A stretch of DNA of 64,000 bases. It comes from Pseudodesulfovibrio sp. (GTDB lineage: Bacteria; Desulfobacterota; Desulfovibrionia; Desulfovibrionales; Desulfovibrionaceae). Positions 26,468 through 38,725 of this stretch are shown here, in pieces; position 1 is the first letter of the stretch; each line of letters starts with the position of its first letter. The notes under the pieces were generated by a model. The model saw nothing but the letters and a program-made list of their open reading frames with translations. It was not told the DNA's origin and did no database searches. The stretch is taken from contig JAEINO010000010.1 of the NCBI GenBank assembly GCA_016342345.1, forward strand, positions 18,956 to 82,955, given 5' to 3'. The translations under genes and the position numbers were made by a program.

Positions 26468-27343
26468 CTACTTGACGGCAACCCAACTGCTGGCCATTGA
26501 CACCAAAGTTACTGCGCCTGCTATAATGCCAAGCTGATCATATGGAAGGAATTGAATTTCAATAAAAAAAGGAGGGAAGTTAAGAGTTTGTGCTGTCACT
26601 GAATGAACAAGTGCCAACAATCCTATTCCCAATGCCGAACCAAACACGCCCTGAATGAAGCCTCCGGTAAGCAGGGGCCAACGAACATAGGCCGGACTGG
26701 CTCCCACCAGCGACAGGATTTCCACTTCGTCCAGGCGCGTCAGGAGCGAAAGCTTGATGGTATTATAGACCACCAGTGAAACGATGAGGGCAAGAAATCC
26801 GATAATAGGCCAGACAATTACCCGTGTAATAGTCATCCATCCCTGAGCAAGATCCGCCTGAAACGGGGTGTAATGGACCTTGTCCACGCCGGGCAGACTC
26901 TTGAGTTCGGTCAGCAGCCTTGCTGCCCATCCCTCGTCCTGGGCTTCGGGCGGCACGGCAAATGATGCCAGCCCGGAATACGGAAGCGGATTGTTATCTG
27001 CCAGCCAGGAAAAGTCGCCGGTCTCGCCAAGGGTGGTGGCAAGTTCGGTCAAAGCATTTTCAGGAGTAAATGTCTTGAAATCCTTGAGGTAATCCAATTT
27101 TCTAACAACCGCCCAATCCTTGAGTACGTCCTCGGTCTTGGTGTCTGCCTTCCAGTAAACCTGAAATTCAACTTCACCGCGGGACTTGAGCAGTTCGACA
27201 TTGATATTGTGCAATCCAATAATGATGAGACCTGTCAGGAGAGTGACCATGCCAACCGCCACCAAGGTCAGCAACTGGGCCACGGGATGCAGACCGAAAT
27301 CCGCAATACCGCGCAAAGTAAGTCGGAAGAGTTGACCGATCAT
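26468..27343 (-). CDS. ftsX: Cell-division protein FtsX
   Basis: 291 residues with four transmembrane segments: one N-terminal (LLTLVAVGMVTLLTGLIIIG), a periplasmic domain of about 120 residues, then three helices in an FtsX/MacB-type permease domain. It lacks ATPase activity and works with FtsE at the divisome to control peptidoglycan hydrolases. Its ATG overlaps the ftsE stop (TAATG). The end of the gene abuts a MITE-like repeat. Confidence 0.92.
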   Translation of the reverse strand: MIGQLFRLTLRGIADFGLHPVAQLLTLVAVGMVTLLTGLIIIGLHNINVELLKSRGEVEFQVYWKADTKTEDVLKDWAVVRKLDYLKDFKTFTPENALTELATTLGETGDFSWLADNNPLPYSGLASFAVPPEAQDEGWAARLLTELKSLPGVDKVHYTPFQADLAQGWMTITRVIVWPIIGFLALIVSLVVYNTIKLSLLTRLDEVEILSLVGASPAYVRWPLLTGGFIQGVFGSALGIGLLALVHSVTAQTLNFPPFFIEIQFLPYDQLGIIAGAVTLVSMASSWVAVK

Positions 27344-28041
27344 TAGTCGTCCTCCTCGTTCTCTTCATTAATAGAACTTTCACCATCAGTGACTATGCAG
27401 CCGTCCTGTAAATGAAGGATGCGCGCCTCGGGTACGCAGTCGAGCACTTCGCGGCTATGCGTGGCCATGATGACTGATGTGCCATAGGTGTGAAACTGCT
27501 TGAATATATCCATGAGGTGCATGGTCAGATCAAAGTCGAGGTTTCCGGTCGGTTCGTCAGCCAGGATCAGCTCCGGGTTGGCAACCATGGACCGGGCAAT
27601 GGCTACGCGTTGCTGCTCACCGCCAGACAGTCTCTCGCAGGTGGAATAGCTCTTGGTCTCAAGTCCCATGGCACGGACAATGGCGCGCACCCGTCTCTCC
27701 AGGTTCATCCTCGGCATACCCCGGACTTCCAGAGCCATGGCAACATTGTCGAACACCGTGCGTTTCGGAAGAATCTTGAAATCCTGAAAGACAACCCCAA
27801 CCTTGCGGCGCAGTTGCGGAATTTGACGTTTTCTGAGGTTGTTGAGCTGAAATCCGGCCACTGATGCCCGGCCGCGATTGACCGGCAATGCGCCATACAA
27901 CATGCGCAACAATGTGGTCTTGCCCGCGCCGGAATGTCCGGTCAGGAACAGAAACTCACCCTTGCCCAGAGTGAACGAAATATCCTTCAGAGCCCAATAT
28001 GCCCCGAAATTATAGGAGAGGCGATCCACTTTAACCATCAT
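27343..28041 (-). CDS. ftsE: Cell-division ATP-binding protein FtsE
   Basis: 232 residues, an ABC ATPase. Walker A is [13 protein letters not shown], the Q-loop [11 protein letters not shown], the signature [15 protein letters not shown] and Walker [13 protein letters not shown], followed by the H-loop ATHSREVLD. It pairs with the FtsX permease encoded directly downstream. The frame continues 56 codons upstream, but FtsE proteins begin at [12 protein letters not shown], giving ATG 28041 (or 28038). Confidence 0.95.
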   Translation of the reverse strand: MMVKVDRLSYNFGAYWALKDISFTLGKGEFLFLTGHSGAGKTTLLRMLYGALPVNRGRASVAGFQLNNLRKRQIPQLRRKVGVVFQDFKILPKRTVFDNVAMALEVRGMPRMNLERRVRAIVRAMGLETKSYSTCERLSGGEQQRVAIARSMVANPELILADEPTGNLDFDLTMHLMDIFKQFHTYGTSVIMATHSREVLDCVPEARILHLQDGCIVTDGESSINEENEEDD

Positions 28042-28159
28042 GCGTGACTTTGTACCTGCCTGAACGCAATATTGCAAGAATACCTGCAACAATCCAATTA
28101 CCTTCAGCGTCTCATCCGCTTTGAAGTGAAATTGATCCTTGTCTTCGCTCGTGGTGACA

Positions 28160-28300
28160 ATGGATTGCCCTGAAAACAATTTAAGGGCCTTGCTTGAAAA
28201 GACTGTCAACAGGATTAGTTGCCCTTTTTTCGATCCTTCTTATCCCCCTGACGCCCGTTTTTGCCCGAGTCCGAAAACCGGGGTTATGCTTCTCGCGATT
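28160..28300 (+). promoter_or_regulatory. Stand-alone copy of the leader used by the 53-64 kb toxin-like genes
   Basis: Between about 28204 and 28290 the order is TGTCAACAGGA, CCTTTTTTC, TTATCCCCC, ACGCCCGTTTTT, GTCCGAAAACCGGGGTTATG. This aligns over about 85 bp with the minus-strand region upstream of the gene at 53782. The CCCGTTTT/AAAACCGGG part also matches the leaders at 61.1 and 63.8 kb. No recognised gene follows here. The CCCGTTTT...AAAACCGGG arms can form a hairpin. Confidence 0.65.
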
Positions 28301-28444
28301 CCCGAAGAGTGGCTTCGGGAACACGCATCCCGGTTCGGGGCGGGCTTAGAGTCCGCCCCATTTCAAAGCCAAAAAAAAAACCATGGGAGAAAGGGCCATG
28401 AAGTAGACTATGGAGCCATTCCAGGCCATATTTTATTTGACTAA
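28301..28444. other. GC-rich hairpin cluster, possible structured RNA
   Basis: Two good stem-loops lie in tandem: TTCCCGAAG...CTTCGGGAA (28301-28322) and GGGGCGG...CCGCCCC (28337-28359), followed by an A10 run. A 52-codon frame starts at ATG 28286 with no family match or ribosome site. It may be a non-coding RNA or the decayed target of the leader before it. Confidence 0.4.
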
Positions 28445-28479
28445 ATGTTACCCCAAATAGCCTCTGTGACAAATTCATA

Positions 28480-28610
28480 ATAGCACCAAAAAAATATTTT
28501 TTTATAAATAAAACTAATATTTCTTACAATTTTAACATAAAATCAGTACTTTATTAATTTATATGCTTTTTCGTACAAAATCATCACAAACACCACACAA
28601 TCCACAAAGA
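28480..28610. other. Very AT-rich tract, candidate origin unwinding region
   Basis: About 130 bp with long A/T runs (ATATTTTTTTATAAATAAAA, then TTATTAATTTATATGC). It borders degenerate DnaA-box-like sequences read on the minus strand (TTTGTGGATTGTG at 28596-28608). It lies 1.5 kb from dnaA, close to the change in strand composition. No perfect TTATCCACA box is present. Confidence 0.35.
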
Positions 28611-28643
28611 AAGGCCTGCCGAAATATTTCCGACAGACCTTTC
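28609..28643 (-). terminator. Terminator of the DUF39 gene
   Basis: GAAAGGYCTGYCGGAAATAT-type imperfect hairpin, about 14 bp per arm with two wobble positions. On the minus strand it is followed by CTTTCTTTG and starts 20 bp after the stop. Confidence 0.65.
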
Positions 28644-28663
28644 TGATAGTATGTCTTTTCGGG

Positions 28664-29833
28664 CTAGAAACTCGGAATATCGTCCACCTTCTCGGACAGC
28701 AGGAAATTGCCCTCCTGAATCCACTTCTTGAGCTTGTCAGCCACTTCCAGGGACATGGAATAGCTGGTGATAGGCACGGTCGAGGTCTTCTTGCCGTTGA
28801 CCTCTATTTCGCCACTTCTAAGCTCTTCGAATGTGACCCGAGCCAATTCGCGTGAGATGCCGTTGGGGTAATCGTATCCATAGTCCTTGACCGGCATGGT
28901 GATATCCGCATCGGATACCCCGGTGAACCAGGCCATTTCCTCGTTGAGCATGGGAATGGGAATACCCACGCCTACTGCGAGAGATACGCCATAACCGAGC
29001 AAAGACTGGGCGCGCACATAGTGGGCATCCATCTGCTTGAAATCGCCCTTGACCATCAATGTGCCTGAGGGATTTTTCGGCAACCCGCGCTCGTCGCGCT
29101 GGGGTTTCTGCACATGCTGGGTCCCTTCCCCTATGACGTAGCCGACGCCGCCGCCAAGGAAAATGCGGGTGCCCATGCCTATGGTCTTGTAATACGGATC
29201 ATTGAACAGCGGTGAAAGCTGTCCGGCAGTGGCAAAATTGGCATTGGAACAATTGGATTTCAACGGTCCCATGTATGTATAAATAGTCCGGCTGGTCAGG
29301 TTAACGGCACAATTATAATTCTGGTAGCAATTGCGCGGATTGAGCATAACGGCATTGGGCAGATCTGCCAAAGTGATGTCCTTGTCCAATTCCCGGCGCG
29401 GGTAGCAGTCGGTACCATATGCCTTGGCCCTGAGATGAACAGCCTTGCCACGAAGCAAATCTTCCATAACATGGGCTCCACCGTACGAAAAACGTCCGGG
29501 ATGAACCTTGTTAAGGGGATCGTCCTCGCTGGGCTCTGCACACCCCAAATACGCATCCACAGCGGCAATGCCCGAATAACATGGAACGTTGTTGAGCCAC
29601 ATGCTGGATACTTTCATGACCGGGGGCTGCTGCCCAATATTAAAAAGCAATCCAGAGGAACACATGGGTGAAAAGGTTCCGGTTGTGACAACATCGACCT
29701 CCTGGGCCGCACGAACCTTTCCTTCCTTTCTGACGATCTCAATCATTTCCTCGGCATTGACCACAACAGCTTTACCCTTGCGGATGCGCTCGTTGATTTC
29801 CTTGATCGTCTTATTTACCTGGTGTTGGACCAT
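28664..29833 (-). CDS. DUF39 homocysteine-biosynthesis protein (aspartate-semialdehyde sulfurtransferase type)
   Basis: 389 residues matching the DUF39/HcyBio family throughout: VVTTGTFSPMCSSGLLFNIG, PGRFSYGGAHVMEDLLRGKA, PRNCYQNYNCAVN, GTRIFLGGGVGYVIGEGTQH and a GVGIPIPMLNEEMAWFTGVS-like stretch. In methanogens and sulfate reducers the family inserts sulfide into aspartate semialdehyde to make homocysteine, with a ferredoxin partner. No ferredoxin/NIL-domain gene is next to it here. Cytoplasmic. It is transcribed away from dnaA. Confidence 0.9.
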   Translation of the reverse strand: MVQHQVNKTIKEINERIRKGKAVVVNAEEMIEIVRKEGKVRAAQEVDVVTTGTFSPMCSSGLLFNIGQQPPVMKVSSMWLNNVPCYSGIAAVDAYLGCAEPSEDDPLNKVHPGRFSYGGAHVMEDLLRGKAVHLRAKAYGTDCYPRRELDKDITLADLPNAVMLNPRNCYQNYNCAVNLTSRTIYTYMGPLKSNCSNANFATAGQLSPLFNDPYYKTIGMGTRIFLGGGVGYVIGEGTQHVQKPQRDERGLPKNPSGTLMVKGDFKQMDAHYVRAQSLLGYGVSLAVGVGIPIPMLNEEMAWFTGVSDADITMPVKDYGYDYPNGISRELARVTFEELRSGEIEVNGKKTSTVPITSYSMSLEVADKLKKWIQEGNFLLSEKVDDIPSF

Positions 29834-30077
29834 GGTCCCTCCAAACGTATTTTGGGCATTTTCACTATGTTTTCAACAGGAATCGCATCATGTCTCAAAA
29901 ATTGAGTGAAATCAACGAATTTGTCCGGCAAAACCGACCATGAAGGCTTGGCTTTAGCTATATTTTAAGGTATAGATTCGAAGGAAATGAGGAAATATTT
30001 CAAGGCTTGGTTTTTGTATTTTTTTTAACAATTATACTAAATAGTTACAGTATGACTTTGAATCAAAAGAATATAGA

Positions 30078-31376
30078 GTGAAACAGTCCCTTCGCCAGCA
30101 TCTCATCCAGACCTGCACGGAAGAAGAACTCAATCGTTGGTTCGACCCTCTTCATTTCGTATATACTGAGGAAAACAAACGGATAACCGTTGGTTTTCCC
30201 CATGCATTCTTTGCAAAATGGTTTGAAAACGAAATCCAGGATAAGTTTGAAGCCCAACTCAACATGTTTTTGGGTAACGGCTATCTTGTCAGTTACCAGA
30301 ATAATGGTTCATCCGACCGAACCATGGGTGTTCAACCATCTGAAGTTATAAAACGAATTGATTTTCCGTTCGGTCAGGAATTCACTTTTGAAACTTTTCT
30401 GATCAATAAAAAGAATTACTTTCCCATAGCCTCAGCCAAAGAGGTTGCCAAACAATCTGGTTCCCTGTTTAACCCATTCATAATATGTGGTCCCGGCGGC
30501 TCAGGAAAAACCCACCTCTTGAAGTCAGTGGGTAACGAGATCAGCAAGAAAAACGATTACTCCACCATTTTCATGGGTTCCATGGATGAACTCAATTCAC
30601 TGTACACGATCCGTTTCAAGGGAGATCCTTTCAAGGCGCGTAATCATCTGCTCGAATATGATTTTCTTTTTATTGATGATTTCCACAAAATCAGGGAATA
30701 CCCACATTTTCAGCAAGAATTAATAAATATTTTCAATCATTTCTACGATAATAAAAAACAAATGATGTTCGCCTGTCGCGACAAGGTCACTACATACGAT
30801 TTTCTGGACAGCAGCTTACAGTCCCGCCTTGGTTGGGGACTTATTGTCACCCTGAAAGAACCTGACCTGGAAATCAGGGTCGGATATATTCAGCACCAGG
30901 TCCGCATGAAACAACTTTCCTTGAGTAAGGAACAAATTCTGACTTTGGCCCAACGATTTTCGGACTTCCGCTATCTTCAGGGCATCCTTCTTAAATTGTT
31001 TGCCTACAAGGAATTGGTAAAAAAAGACCTGACCCAAAAAGATTTCGATCACATTCTTGCTAATACCGAAGAAAAAGCCACAGACGATTTAACGGCAAAG
31101 AAAATCATGCTTGTGGTAAGTGAACATTTCAATATCCACATCAAGGATCTGGTCGGAACAAAACGACATCAGCATATAGCCCAGGCAAGACAGGTAGCCA
31201 TGTATCTCTGTCGTCAAATGCTGAGTTTTTCCTACCCTTCCCTTGGACGTTCATTTGGTGGTAAAGACCATTCAACTGTCTTGTACTCGGTTAAAAAAAT
31301 AGAACAATTACAGGAAGATGATTTCGAATTGAAACAACTGTTGAAAACTTTGAAGAATAAATGTCGTATGTCGTGA
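30078..31376 (+). CDS. dnaA: Chromosomal replication initiator DnaA
   Basis: 432 residues. Domain I is LRQHLIQTCTEEELNRWFDP. The AAA+ core has Walker A GPGGSGKTHLL (about residues 137-147) and Walker B FLFIDDFH, and the family's LQSRLGWGL sensor region. Domain IV has VGTKRHQHIAQARQVAMYL and the DnaA signature SLGRSFGGKDHSTVLYSV. It binds origin DNA and opens it. The start is a GTG at 30078 with only a weak ribosome site; no better upstream start exists. The sequence is rather divergent (LGRSFGGKDHST for the usual IGRxFGGRDHST). No strong DnaA boxes are seen in the 244-bp upstream gap. Confidence 0.95.
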   Translation: MKQSLRQHLIQTCTEEELNRWFDPLHFVYTEENKRITVGFPHAFFAKWFENEIQDKFEAQLNMFLGNGYLVSYQNNGSSDRTMGVQPSEVIKRIDFPFGQEFTFETFLINKKNYFPIASAKEVAKQSGSLFNPFIICGPGGSGKTHLLKSVGNEISKKNDYSTIFMGSMDELNSLYTIRFKGDPFKARNHLLEYDFLFIDDFHKIREYPHFQQELINIFNHFYDNKKQMMFACRDKVTTYDFLDSSLQSRLGWGLIVTLKEPDLEIRVGYIQHQVRMKQLSLSKEQILTLAQRFSDFRYLQGILLKLFAYKELVKKDLTQKDFDHILANTEEKATDDLTAKKIMLVVSEHFNIHIKDLVGTKRHQHIAQARQVAMYLCRQMLSFSYPSLGRSFGGKDHSTVLYSVKKIEQLQEDDFELKQLLKTLKNKCRMS

Positions 31377-31388
31377 CTTGAGAGTAAA

Positions 31389-31418
31389 TTGACTTTTTTA
31401 AGAACAATTGGTTTATAA
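31389..31418 (+). promoter_or_regulatory. Candidate sigma-70 promoter of dnaN
   Basis: TTGACT, an 18-base spacer and TTATAA, about 105 bp before the dnaN start in the dnaA-dnaN gap. Confidence 0.45.
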
Positions 31419-31523
31419 ATCCCGACAGGGAGTGTTCGAATAAATTTATTTGATTCCTGCTACTTAAGGCGAAAAGGAACAAAGGAACCGAGACAATAAG
31501 TCTCAATTAAGGAGAACTTATTT

Positions 31524-32693
31524 ATGTTTCTGAAAGTGAACAGAGATGAGATCATTGAAGGCTTGCAGAAGTCGGCAAACATTATCCCGGCCAAAACCGG
31601 TGCTGCATTCCTTCGTACCATCTGGCTCCAGTGCGAAAAAGGAAACCTCAATATCATGAGCACGGATTCAAATCTTGAGTTCATGGGTTCCTATCCGGCA
31701 ACCATCGACGAAGAAGGTTTGGCCGGAGTACAAGGTCGTGCATTCTATGATCTGGTAAAGCAGCTCAGAAGCAACCAGGGAGAATTGACTATCCGCACCG
31801 ATAATGAGAGTCAGAACGTGTTGGTCGAGCAAAAGGTAAGAAAATACAAATTCCCGGTAAACGATCCGGAATGGTTTCAGAAATTTTCCACTTTCCCGGA
31901 TAATGGCACCGTATTCTGGTCAGGTGATTTCCTGCATGAGATTATCGATAAAATTTCATTTTGCATTTCCGATGAAGATTCCATGGAAGCCATTGCTTGT
32001 ATTTTCATAGCTCCCCGTGAAGTTATGGGAATAAAAAAGGTCGAAGTGTGTGGACTTAACGGGCATCAGTTTGCAATGTTTAATTTTGTAAATGATGATA
32101 TTTACAATATGCTTCCTGAAGAGGGAGTGCTGATCCAGAAAAAATATCTGGCTGAACTCAAGAAATGGCTCACTGCTGATGAAATAGAATTGGCAATCAG
32201 CGAAAAGCGTCTGTTTTTCCGTACCGGTGACAAAAGGGAAACCTTCACTTTACCGCTGTCATATTATCAGTATCCGAATTATCATAACTTCCTGGCCAAA
32301 TTGGGTGACGATGATGTCTCCACCCTGGAAGTAAACATACTTGAGATGGTGGATGCCCTTTCCCGAGTGGCATTATTCAACACTGATTCAAATCGTTGTG
32401 CCTACTTTTCCTTTGACGAAAGTGAATTGACGATTTCTGCCCAGGGCCAGGAAACCGGAATGGCCCGTGAATCCATTGATGCCACCTTTAGCGGCGACAT
32501 GAAACGGATCGCATTTCCAACAAGAAATCTGATCGATATATTGAACCATTTGAATTCCGAAACTGTGAAGTTCACCCTCACCGGCACAGAAGCCCCCTGC
32601 GGCCTGACCGGTACCGATGATCGTGATTATCAGGTAATCGTCATGCCCATGATGATTCAGGAAGAGACTTACTACACCGAGGAAAACGCCTAG
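31524..32693 (+). CDS. dnaN: DNA polymerase III beta sliding clamp
   Basis: 389 residues and three clamp domains. It begins FLKVNRDEIIEGLQKSANII, contains RAFYDLVKQL and EGVLIQKKYLAELKKWL, and ends with YQVIVMPMMI, the clamp-family C-terminal pattern. It tethers polymerase III to DNA. AAGGAG lies 11 bp before the ATG. The stop TAG is directly followed by the gyrB ATG, so dnaN and gyrB are co-transcribed. Confidence 0.95.
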   Translation: MFLKVNRDEIIEGLQKSANIIPAKTGAAFLRTIWLQCEKGNLNIMSTDSNLEFMGSYPATIDEEGLAGVQGRAFYDLVKQLRSNQGELTIRTDNESQNVLVEQKVRKYKFPVNDPEWFQKFSTFPDNGTVFWSGDFLHEIIDKISFCISDEDSMEAIACIFIAPREVMGIKKVEVCGLNGHQFAMFNFVNDDIYNMLPEEGVLIQKKYLAELKKWLTADEIELAISEKRLFFRTGDKRETFTLPLSYYQYPNYHNFLAKLGDDDVSTLEVNILEMVDALSRVALFNTDSNRCAYFSFDESELTISAQGQETGMARESIDATFSGDMKRIAFPTRNLIDILNHLNSETVKFTLTGTEAPCGLTGTDDRDYQVIVMPMMIQEETYYTEENA

Positions 32694-35093
<2,400 letters not shown>

Positions 35094-35108
35094 ATTACGC
35101 ATATCCAA

Positions 35109-35210
35109 CCACGCCGCCAATCCGAAGTTGTACGTTGGCAGAAATTGGCAGGCGGTGTGGACATAAAAGTTTAGGAGATTCCTGAGAATCATTAAAAAAT
35201 GATTTTCAGG
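35109..35210 (+). promoter_or_regulatory. Two tandem hairpins in the gyrB-gyrA gap
   Basis: CCACGCCGCC pairs with GGCGGTGTGG (35109-35160, one mismatch). CCTGAGAATCATT pairs with AATGATTTTCAGG (35181-35210, 4-base loop). The second is terminator-like but lacks a long T-run and lies just before the gyrA ribosome site GGAGG. It could attenuate or stabilise the message. Confidence 0.55.
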
Positions 35211-35224
35211 CCGCCGGAGGCAAA

Positions 35225-37675
35225 ATGATTGAAGGTACGGTTACAATCGAAAGTGAACTCAAGAAAAGTTATCTTGAGTATTCCCTTTCGGTCATTATTG
35301 GGCGTGCAATTCCCGATGTACGTGATGGGCTGAAGCCTGTTCACAGGCGTATTCTGTTCGCCATGCACGATCTGGGAAACTATCACAACCGGGCGTACAA
35401 GAAATCCGCTCGTGTGGTCGGTGATGTCATCGGTAAATACCATCCGCATGGTGATTCGTCAGTGTATGACGCATTGGTCAGAATGGCGCAGGATTTTTCC
35501 ATGCGCGACATGTTGGTGGATGGTCAGGGTAACTTTGGTTCCATTGATGGCGATTCCGCGGCTGCCATGCGTTATACTGAAGTCCGCATGGCTAAGCTTT
35601 GCTCGGAATTTCTTGGAGACATCGAGAAGCAGACGGTTGATTTCAGGCCGAATTACGACAACACCATGCAGGAACCGTCGGTGCTTCCCACCAAGGTTCC
35701 GAACCTGCTGCTCAATGGTACAACCGGTATTGCAGTTGGTATGGCGACAAATATCCCGCCACACAACCTGAGTGAACTTATTGATGGCTGCATGCATTTG
35801 CTGGACAACCGCGAGTGTACAGTCGAAGACCTGATGCAGTTTGTAAAAGGTCCGGATTTTCCGACCGGAGGCATGGTCTTTGGCGGGCAGGGTTTGTACG
35901 ATGCGTACACCACTGGTCGCGGCTCCATCAAAATGCGTGGAGTGGTCGAAGTTGAAGAGGCCGCAAAGGGAAAGAAAGAGTGCATCGTTATCAAGGAAAT
36001 TCCTTATGCGCTCAACAAATCCACCCTGGTTGAAAAGATTGCGGCCCTGGTCCACGAAAAGAAGATCGACGGTATTTCCGATCTGCGTGATGAATCTGAC
36101 CGCAACGGAATTCGTATCGCCATTGATCTGAAACGTGGTGCCATCGCTGATATCATCATAAATTCCCTGTACAAATATACACAGCTTGAATCCAGCTTTG
36201 GCATCAACATGATGGCGGTTGTTGGCAAGCGGCCCATGCTTCTCAATTTGAAGACCGCTCTGTCACATTTTCTGGATCATCGTCGTGAAGTGGTTATCCG
36301 CCGCACCAAGTTCGATCTCGACAAGTGTGAAAAGCGCGTCCACATTTTGGAAGGTTTGCGCATTGCGCTCGATAACATCGACGAAGTGGTCAAGCTCATC
36401 CGCGCATCCCAGTCGCCGGAGGAAGCTCGCGAAGCACTTATGAATCGTTTTGAGTTGTCCGAGATTCAGGCCAGAGCCATTCTCGATATGCGCTTGCAGA
36501 AGCTCACTGGTCTGGAGAGTGACAAATTACTCGCCGAACTGGCCGAGTTGATGAAGATGATTGAGTACTTCGAGTCCATTTTGGGCAACGAAGAAGTTTT
36601 GAGAGGCGTTATTCGTGACGAATTGAAAGAGATCAAGGAAGTTCACTCCACTCCGCGTAAATCGGAATTGCTTCTGACAAACCCGGATTCCATTGATATC
36701 GAAGATCTCATTCCGGACGAGGAAACGGTCATTACCCTGAGCAAGCGCGGCTACATCAAGCGTACGCCGCTGTCCAACTACACGGCCCAGCGTCGTGGTG
36801 GAAAGGGTATTTCGGGCGTTCAGACTGGTGACGGAGACTTTATTCACACCTTCATGATGACCACCAATCATCAGCACTTGGTGCTGTTCACCAATATGGG
36901 CAAGATGTTCAAGATCAAAGCTCATCAGGTGCCTGAAGGCAGTCGTTACGCCAAGGGCGGCCATGTGGCCAACCTGCTGCCGCTGGACAAGGAAGAGCAT
37001 ATCACCACAGCCCTGTCTCTGCGTGAGTTCGACGATGACCGCTTCTTCCTGTTTGTGACCAAGAAGGGCATGATCAAGCGATCCTCCATTGGTCTGTACG
37101 GCAATTGCCGCGCTACGGGCATACGGGCCGTTAATCTGCGTGAAGGTGACGAACTGATGATGGTTCGCGAGATTGATCCTGATGTTGATTGCATCCTCGT
37201 TACCCGCGATGGCTCGGCCATTCGTTTCAATATCAATGATGCACGGCCCCTTGGTCGCGCCACCGCAGGAGTCAAGGGCGTTGCCCTTCGTGGCGATGAT
37301 CAGGTTGTTTCCTGCGTTGTCACGGGTGATCCTGATCGCGATCAGCTACTGACCGTTTCGGAAGGCGGCTTTGGCAAGCGTACCGGCATCGATCAGTACC
37401 GTGTCCAGGCGCGTGGCGGAATGGGCATCCTGAACATGCGTTTGACCAACAAGACCGGCAGGGTCATTGGGGCACGCATGGTCAATGAAAGCGATGACGT
37501 CATCCTGCTGACTACGGCCAACAAGGTCATTCGAATGAGTGTCTCCGAAGTCAGTCAGACCCGTGGTCGTGCCACTCAGGGTGTCCGTCTGGTCCGCATG
37601 GGCGGCGACAATCTCGTTGCCGGGTTTGACCTAGTCATGGATGATGATGACACGCTTAAGGACGTTGAAGTTTAA
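35225..37675 (+). CDS. gyrA: DNA gyrase subunit A
   Basis: 816 residues. The breakage-reunion domain has the catalytic tyrosine in [12 protein letters not shown] (about Tyr117). The quinolone-resistance region reads [17 protein letters not shown], with the sensitive-type Ser and Asp. Six beta-pinwheel repeats form the DNA-wrapping C-terminal domain (for example [10 protein letters not shown] and the RGMG-like [10 protein letters not shown]). The N-terminus [20 protein letters not shown] is standard. Located 131 bp after gyrB behind two hairpins. Confidence 0.97.
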   Translation: MIEGTVTIESELKKSYLEYSLSVIIGRAIPDVRDGLKPVHRRILFAMHDLGNYHNRAYKKSARVVGDVIGKYHPHGDSSVYDALVRMAQDFSMRDMLVDGQGNFGSIDGDSAAAMRYTEVRMAKLCSEFLGDIEKQTVDFRPNYDNTMQEPSVLPTKVPNLLLNGTTGIAVGMATNIPPHNLSELIDGCMHLLDNRECTVEDLMQFVKGPDFPTGGMVFGGQGLYDAYTTGRGSIKMRGVVEVEEAAKGKKECIVIKEIPYALNKSTLVEKIAALVHEKKIDGISDLRDESDRNGIRIAIDLKRGAIADIIINSLYKYTQLESSFGINMMAVVGKRPMLLNLKTALSHFLDHRREVVIRRTKFDLDKCEKRVHILEGLRIALDNIDEVVKLIRASQSPEEAREALMNRFELSEIQARAILDMRLQKLTGLESDKLLAELAELMKMIEYFESILGNEEVLRGVIRDELKEIKEVHSTPRKSELLLTNPDSIDIEDLIPDEETVITLSKRGYIKRTPLSNYTAQRRGGKGISGVQTGDGDFIHTFMMTTNHQHLVLFTNMGKMFKIKAHQVPEGSRYAKGGHVANLLPLDKEEHITTALSLREFDDDRFFLFVTKKGMIKRSSIGLYGNCRATGIRAVNLREGDELMMVREIDPDVDCILVTRDGSAIRFNINDARPLGRATAGVKGVALRGDDQVVSCVVTGDPDRDQLLTVSEGGFGKRTGIDQYRVQARGGMGILNMRLTNKTGRVIGARMVNESDDVILLTTANKVIRMSVSEVSQTRGRATQGVRLVRMGGDNLVAGFDLVMDDDDTLKDVEV

Positions 37676-37682
37676 GGTTCAA

Positions 37683-38513
37683 ATGAAACGCATATTATTG
37701 CTGATATTACTGGCCACGGCGATAAGTATCGCCGTGGCCTGTTCCAATCAGTCGTCTCCCGGACGGGAGGATATTGATCAAGCTCGCGAGGCTTATTCCA
37801 AAGGATTTTATCTTGAAGCTGAAAAGGATTACGAGCGGTATCTTCAGGTGGAACCTCAGGGAGAATTTCGCAAGGAAGCCTGGGACAGGCTGAGTGAAAT
37901 TTCCGTGACCATCAAAGGCGACTATGACCGTGCTGTTGTCCTGTTGGAAGCCATGTATCTTGAATTGAGTGCGAACAATGATGAAGCATGGCAGATCATG
38001 TTTCAGCTTGGCGAAATATTCGAAGAACTCGGCAATCAGCAAAAAGCAATAGAGTCCTTTGAAAAATGCTATATCCATGCGGCTGATTCTCCTGACAATA
38101 TGTACAAGACTCAGTTGCGCATGGCCCGACTGTATCGTTCCATGGGAAATTATGATCTGGTGACGATTACACTGGAAGGTTGTGCCGCTTCGGATATTGA
38201 TTCCGAATACAAGGCCAGGTGTCTGTACGAGTTGGCTCAGAGTTACACTTTCATCAGCAGCTGGAATCAGGCCAAAAGGCCTTTGGAAATGTTGTTTGAG
38301 TTGGAAAATGTATCCGAAGAAATCAAAGCTATGGCAGTTTTTCTTTTGGCCGATATCTACGAAAATGAACGAGACTATGCCAAGACAAGGGAATTATTGG
38401 AATCCATTTTGACTACCTATCCCAATCCGAAGGTTGTTGAATCAAGGTTGGCCAGCTTGCAGCATGCTCCCCCGCCACCCGATGTCCCTGTGCCTCCAGT
38501 TGTGAATAAATAA
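37683..38513 (+). CDS. TPR-repeat lipoprotein
   Basis: 276 residues. A lipoprotein signal (MKRILLLILLATAISIAVAC, lipobox AVAC) is followed by about five tetratricopeptide-like helical pairs (for example AREAYSKGFYLEAEKDYERY and QLGEIFEELGNQQKAIESFE) and a proline-rich tail. It is membrane-anchored, facing the periplasm, and probably a scaffold in an envelope complex. It begins 7 bp after gyrA and likely shares its transcript, as also seen in related genomes. A longer frame from 37641 inside gyrA is rejected because it would hide the signal peptide. Confidence 0.85.
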   Translation: MKRILLLILLATAISIAVACSNQSSPGREDIDQAREAYSKGFYLEAEKDYERYLQVEPQGEFRKEAWDRLSEISVTIKGDYDRAVVLLEAMYLELSANNDEAWQIMFQLGEIFEELGNQQKAIESFEKCYIHAADSPDNMYKTQLRMARLYRSMGNYDLVTITLEGCAASDIDSEYKARCLYELAQSYTFISSWNQAKRPLEMLFELENVSEEIKAMAVFLLADIYENERDYAKTRELLESILTTYPNPKVVESRLASLQHAPPPPDVPVPPVVNK

Positions 38514-38569
38514 AATCCTCTTTAAATTAGTATGTTGTCAACCGTAATCACGGTGACTTTGTCAGTACT

Positions 38570-38603
38570 CTGAAAAAACCTGATGCAAGTCGGGTTTTTT
38601 CAG
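38570..38603 (+). terminator. Terminator of the gyrA/TPR transcript
   Basis: CTGAAAAAACC pairs with GGGTTTTTTCAG around a short loop, with the T-run inside the 3' arm. It begins 57 bp after the stop. Confidence 0.85.
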
Positions 38604-38725
38604 GCATAGGCATTTTTTTAAGAGGTATGTGCCTTATTCAAAATAGCCATTGCATTATTTTGGCAAGCCGGATAATACATTTATAAAGTTATTAAGATTT
38701 ACAGCTTCAGGCGGTTATGATTTAA

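Noticed and set aside
28286..28444. 52-codon frame after the lone leader at 28.2 kb
   Set aside because: No ribosome site, no family features, and it runs through two strong hairpins.
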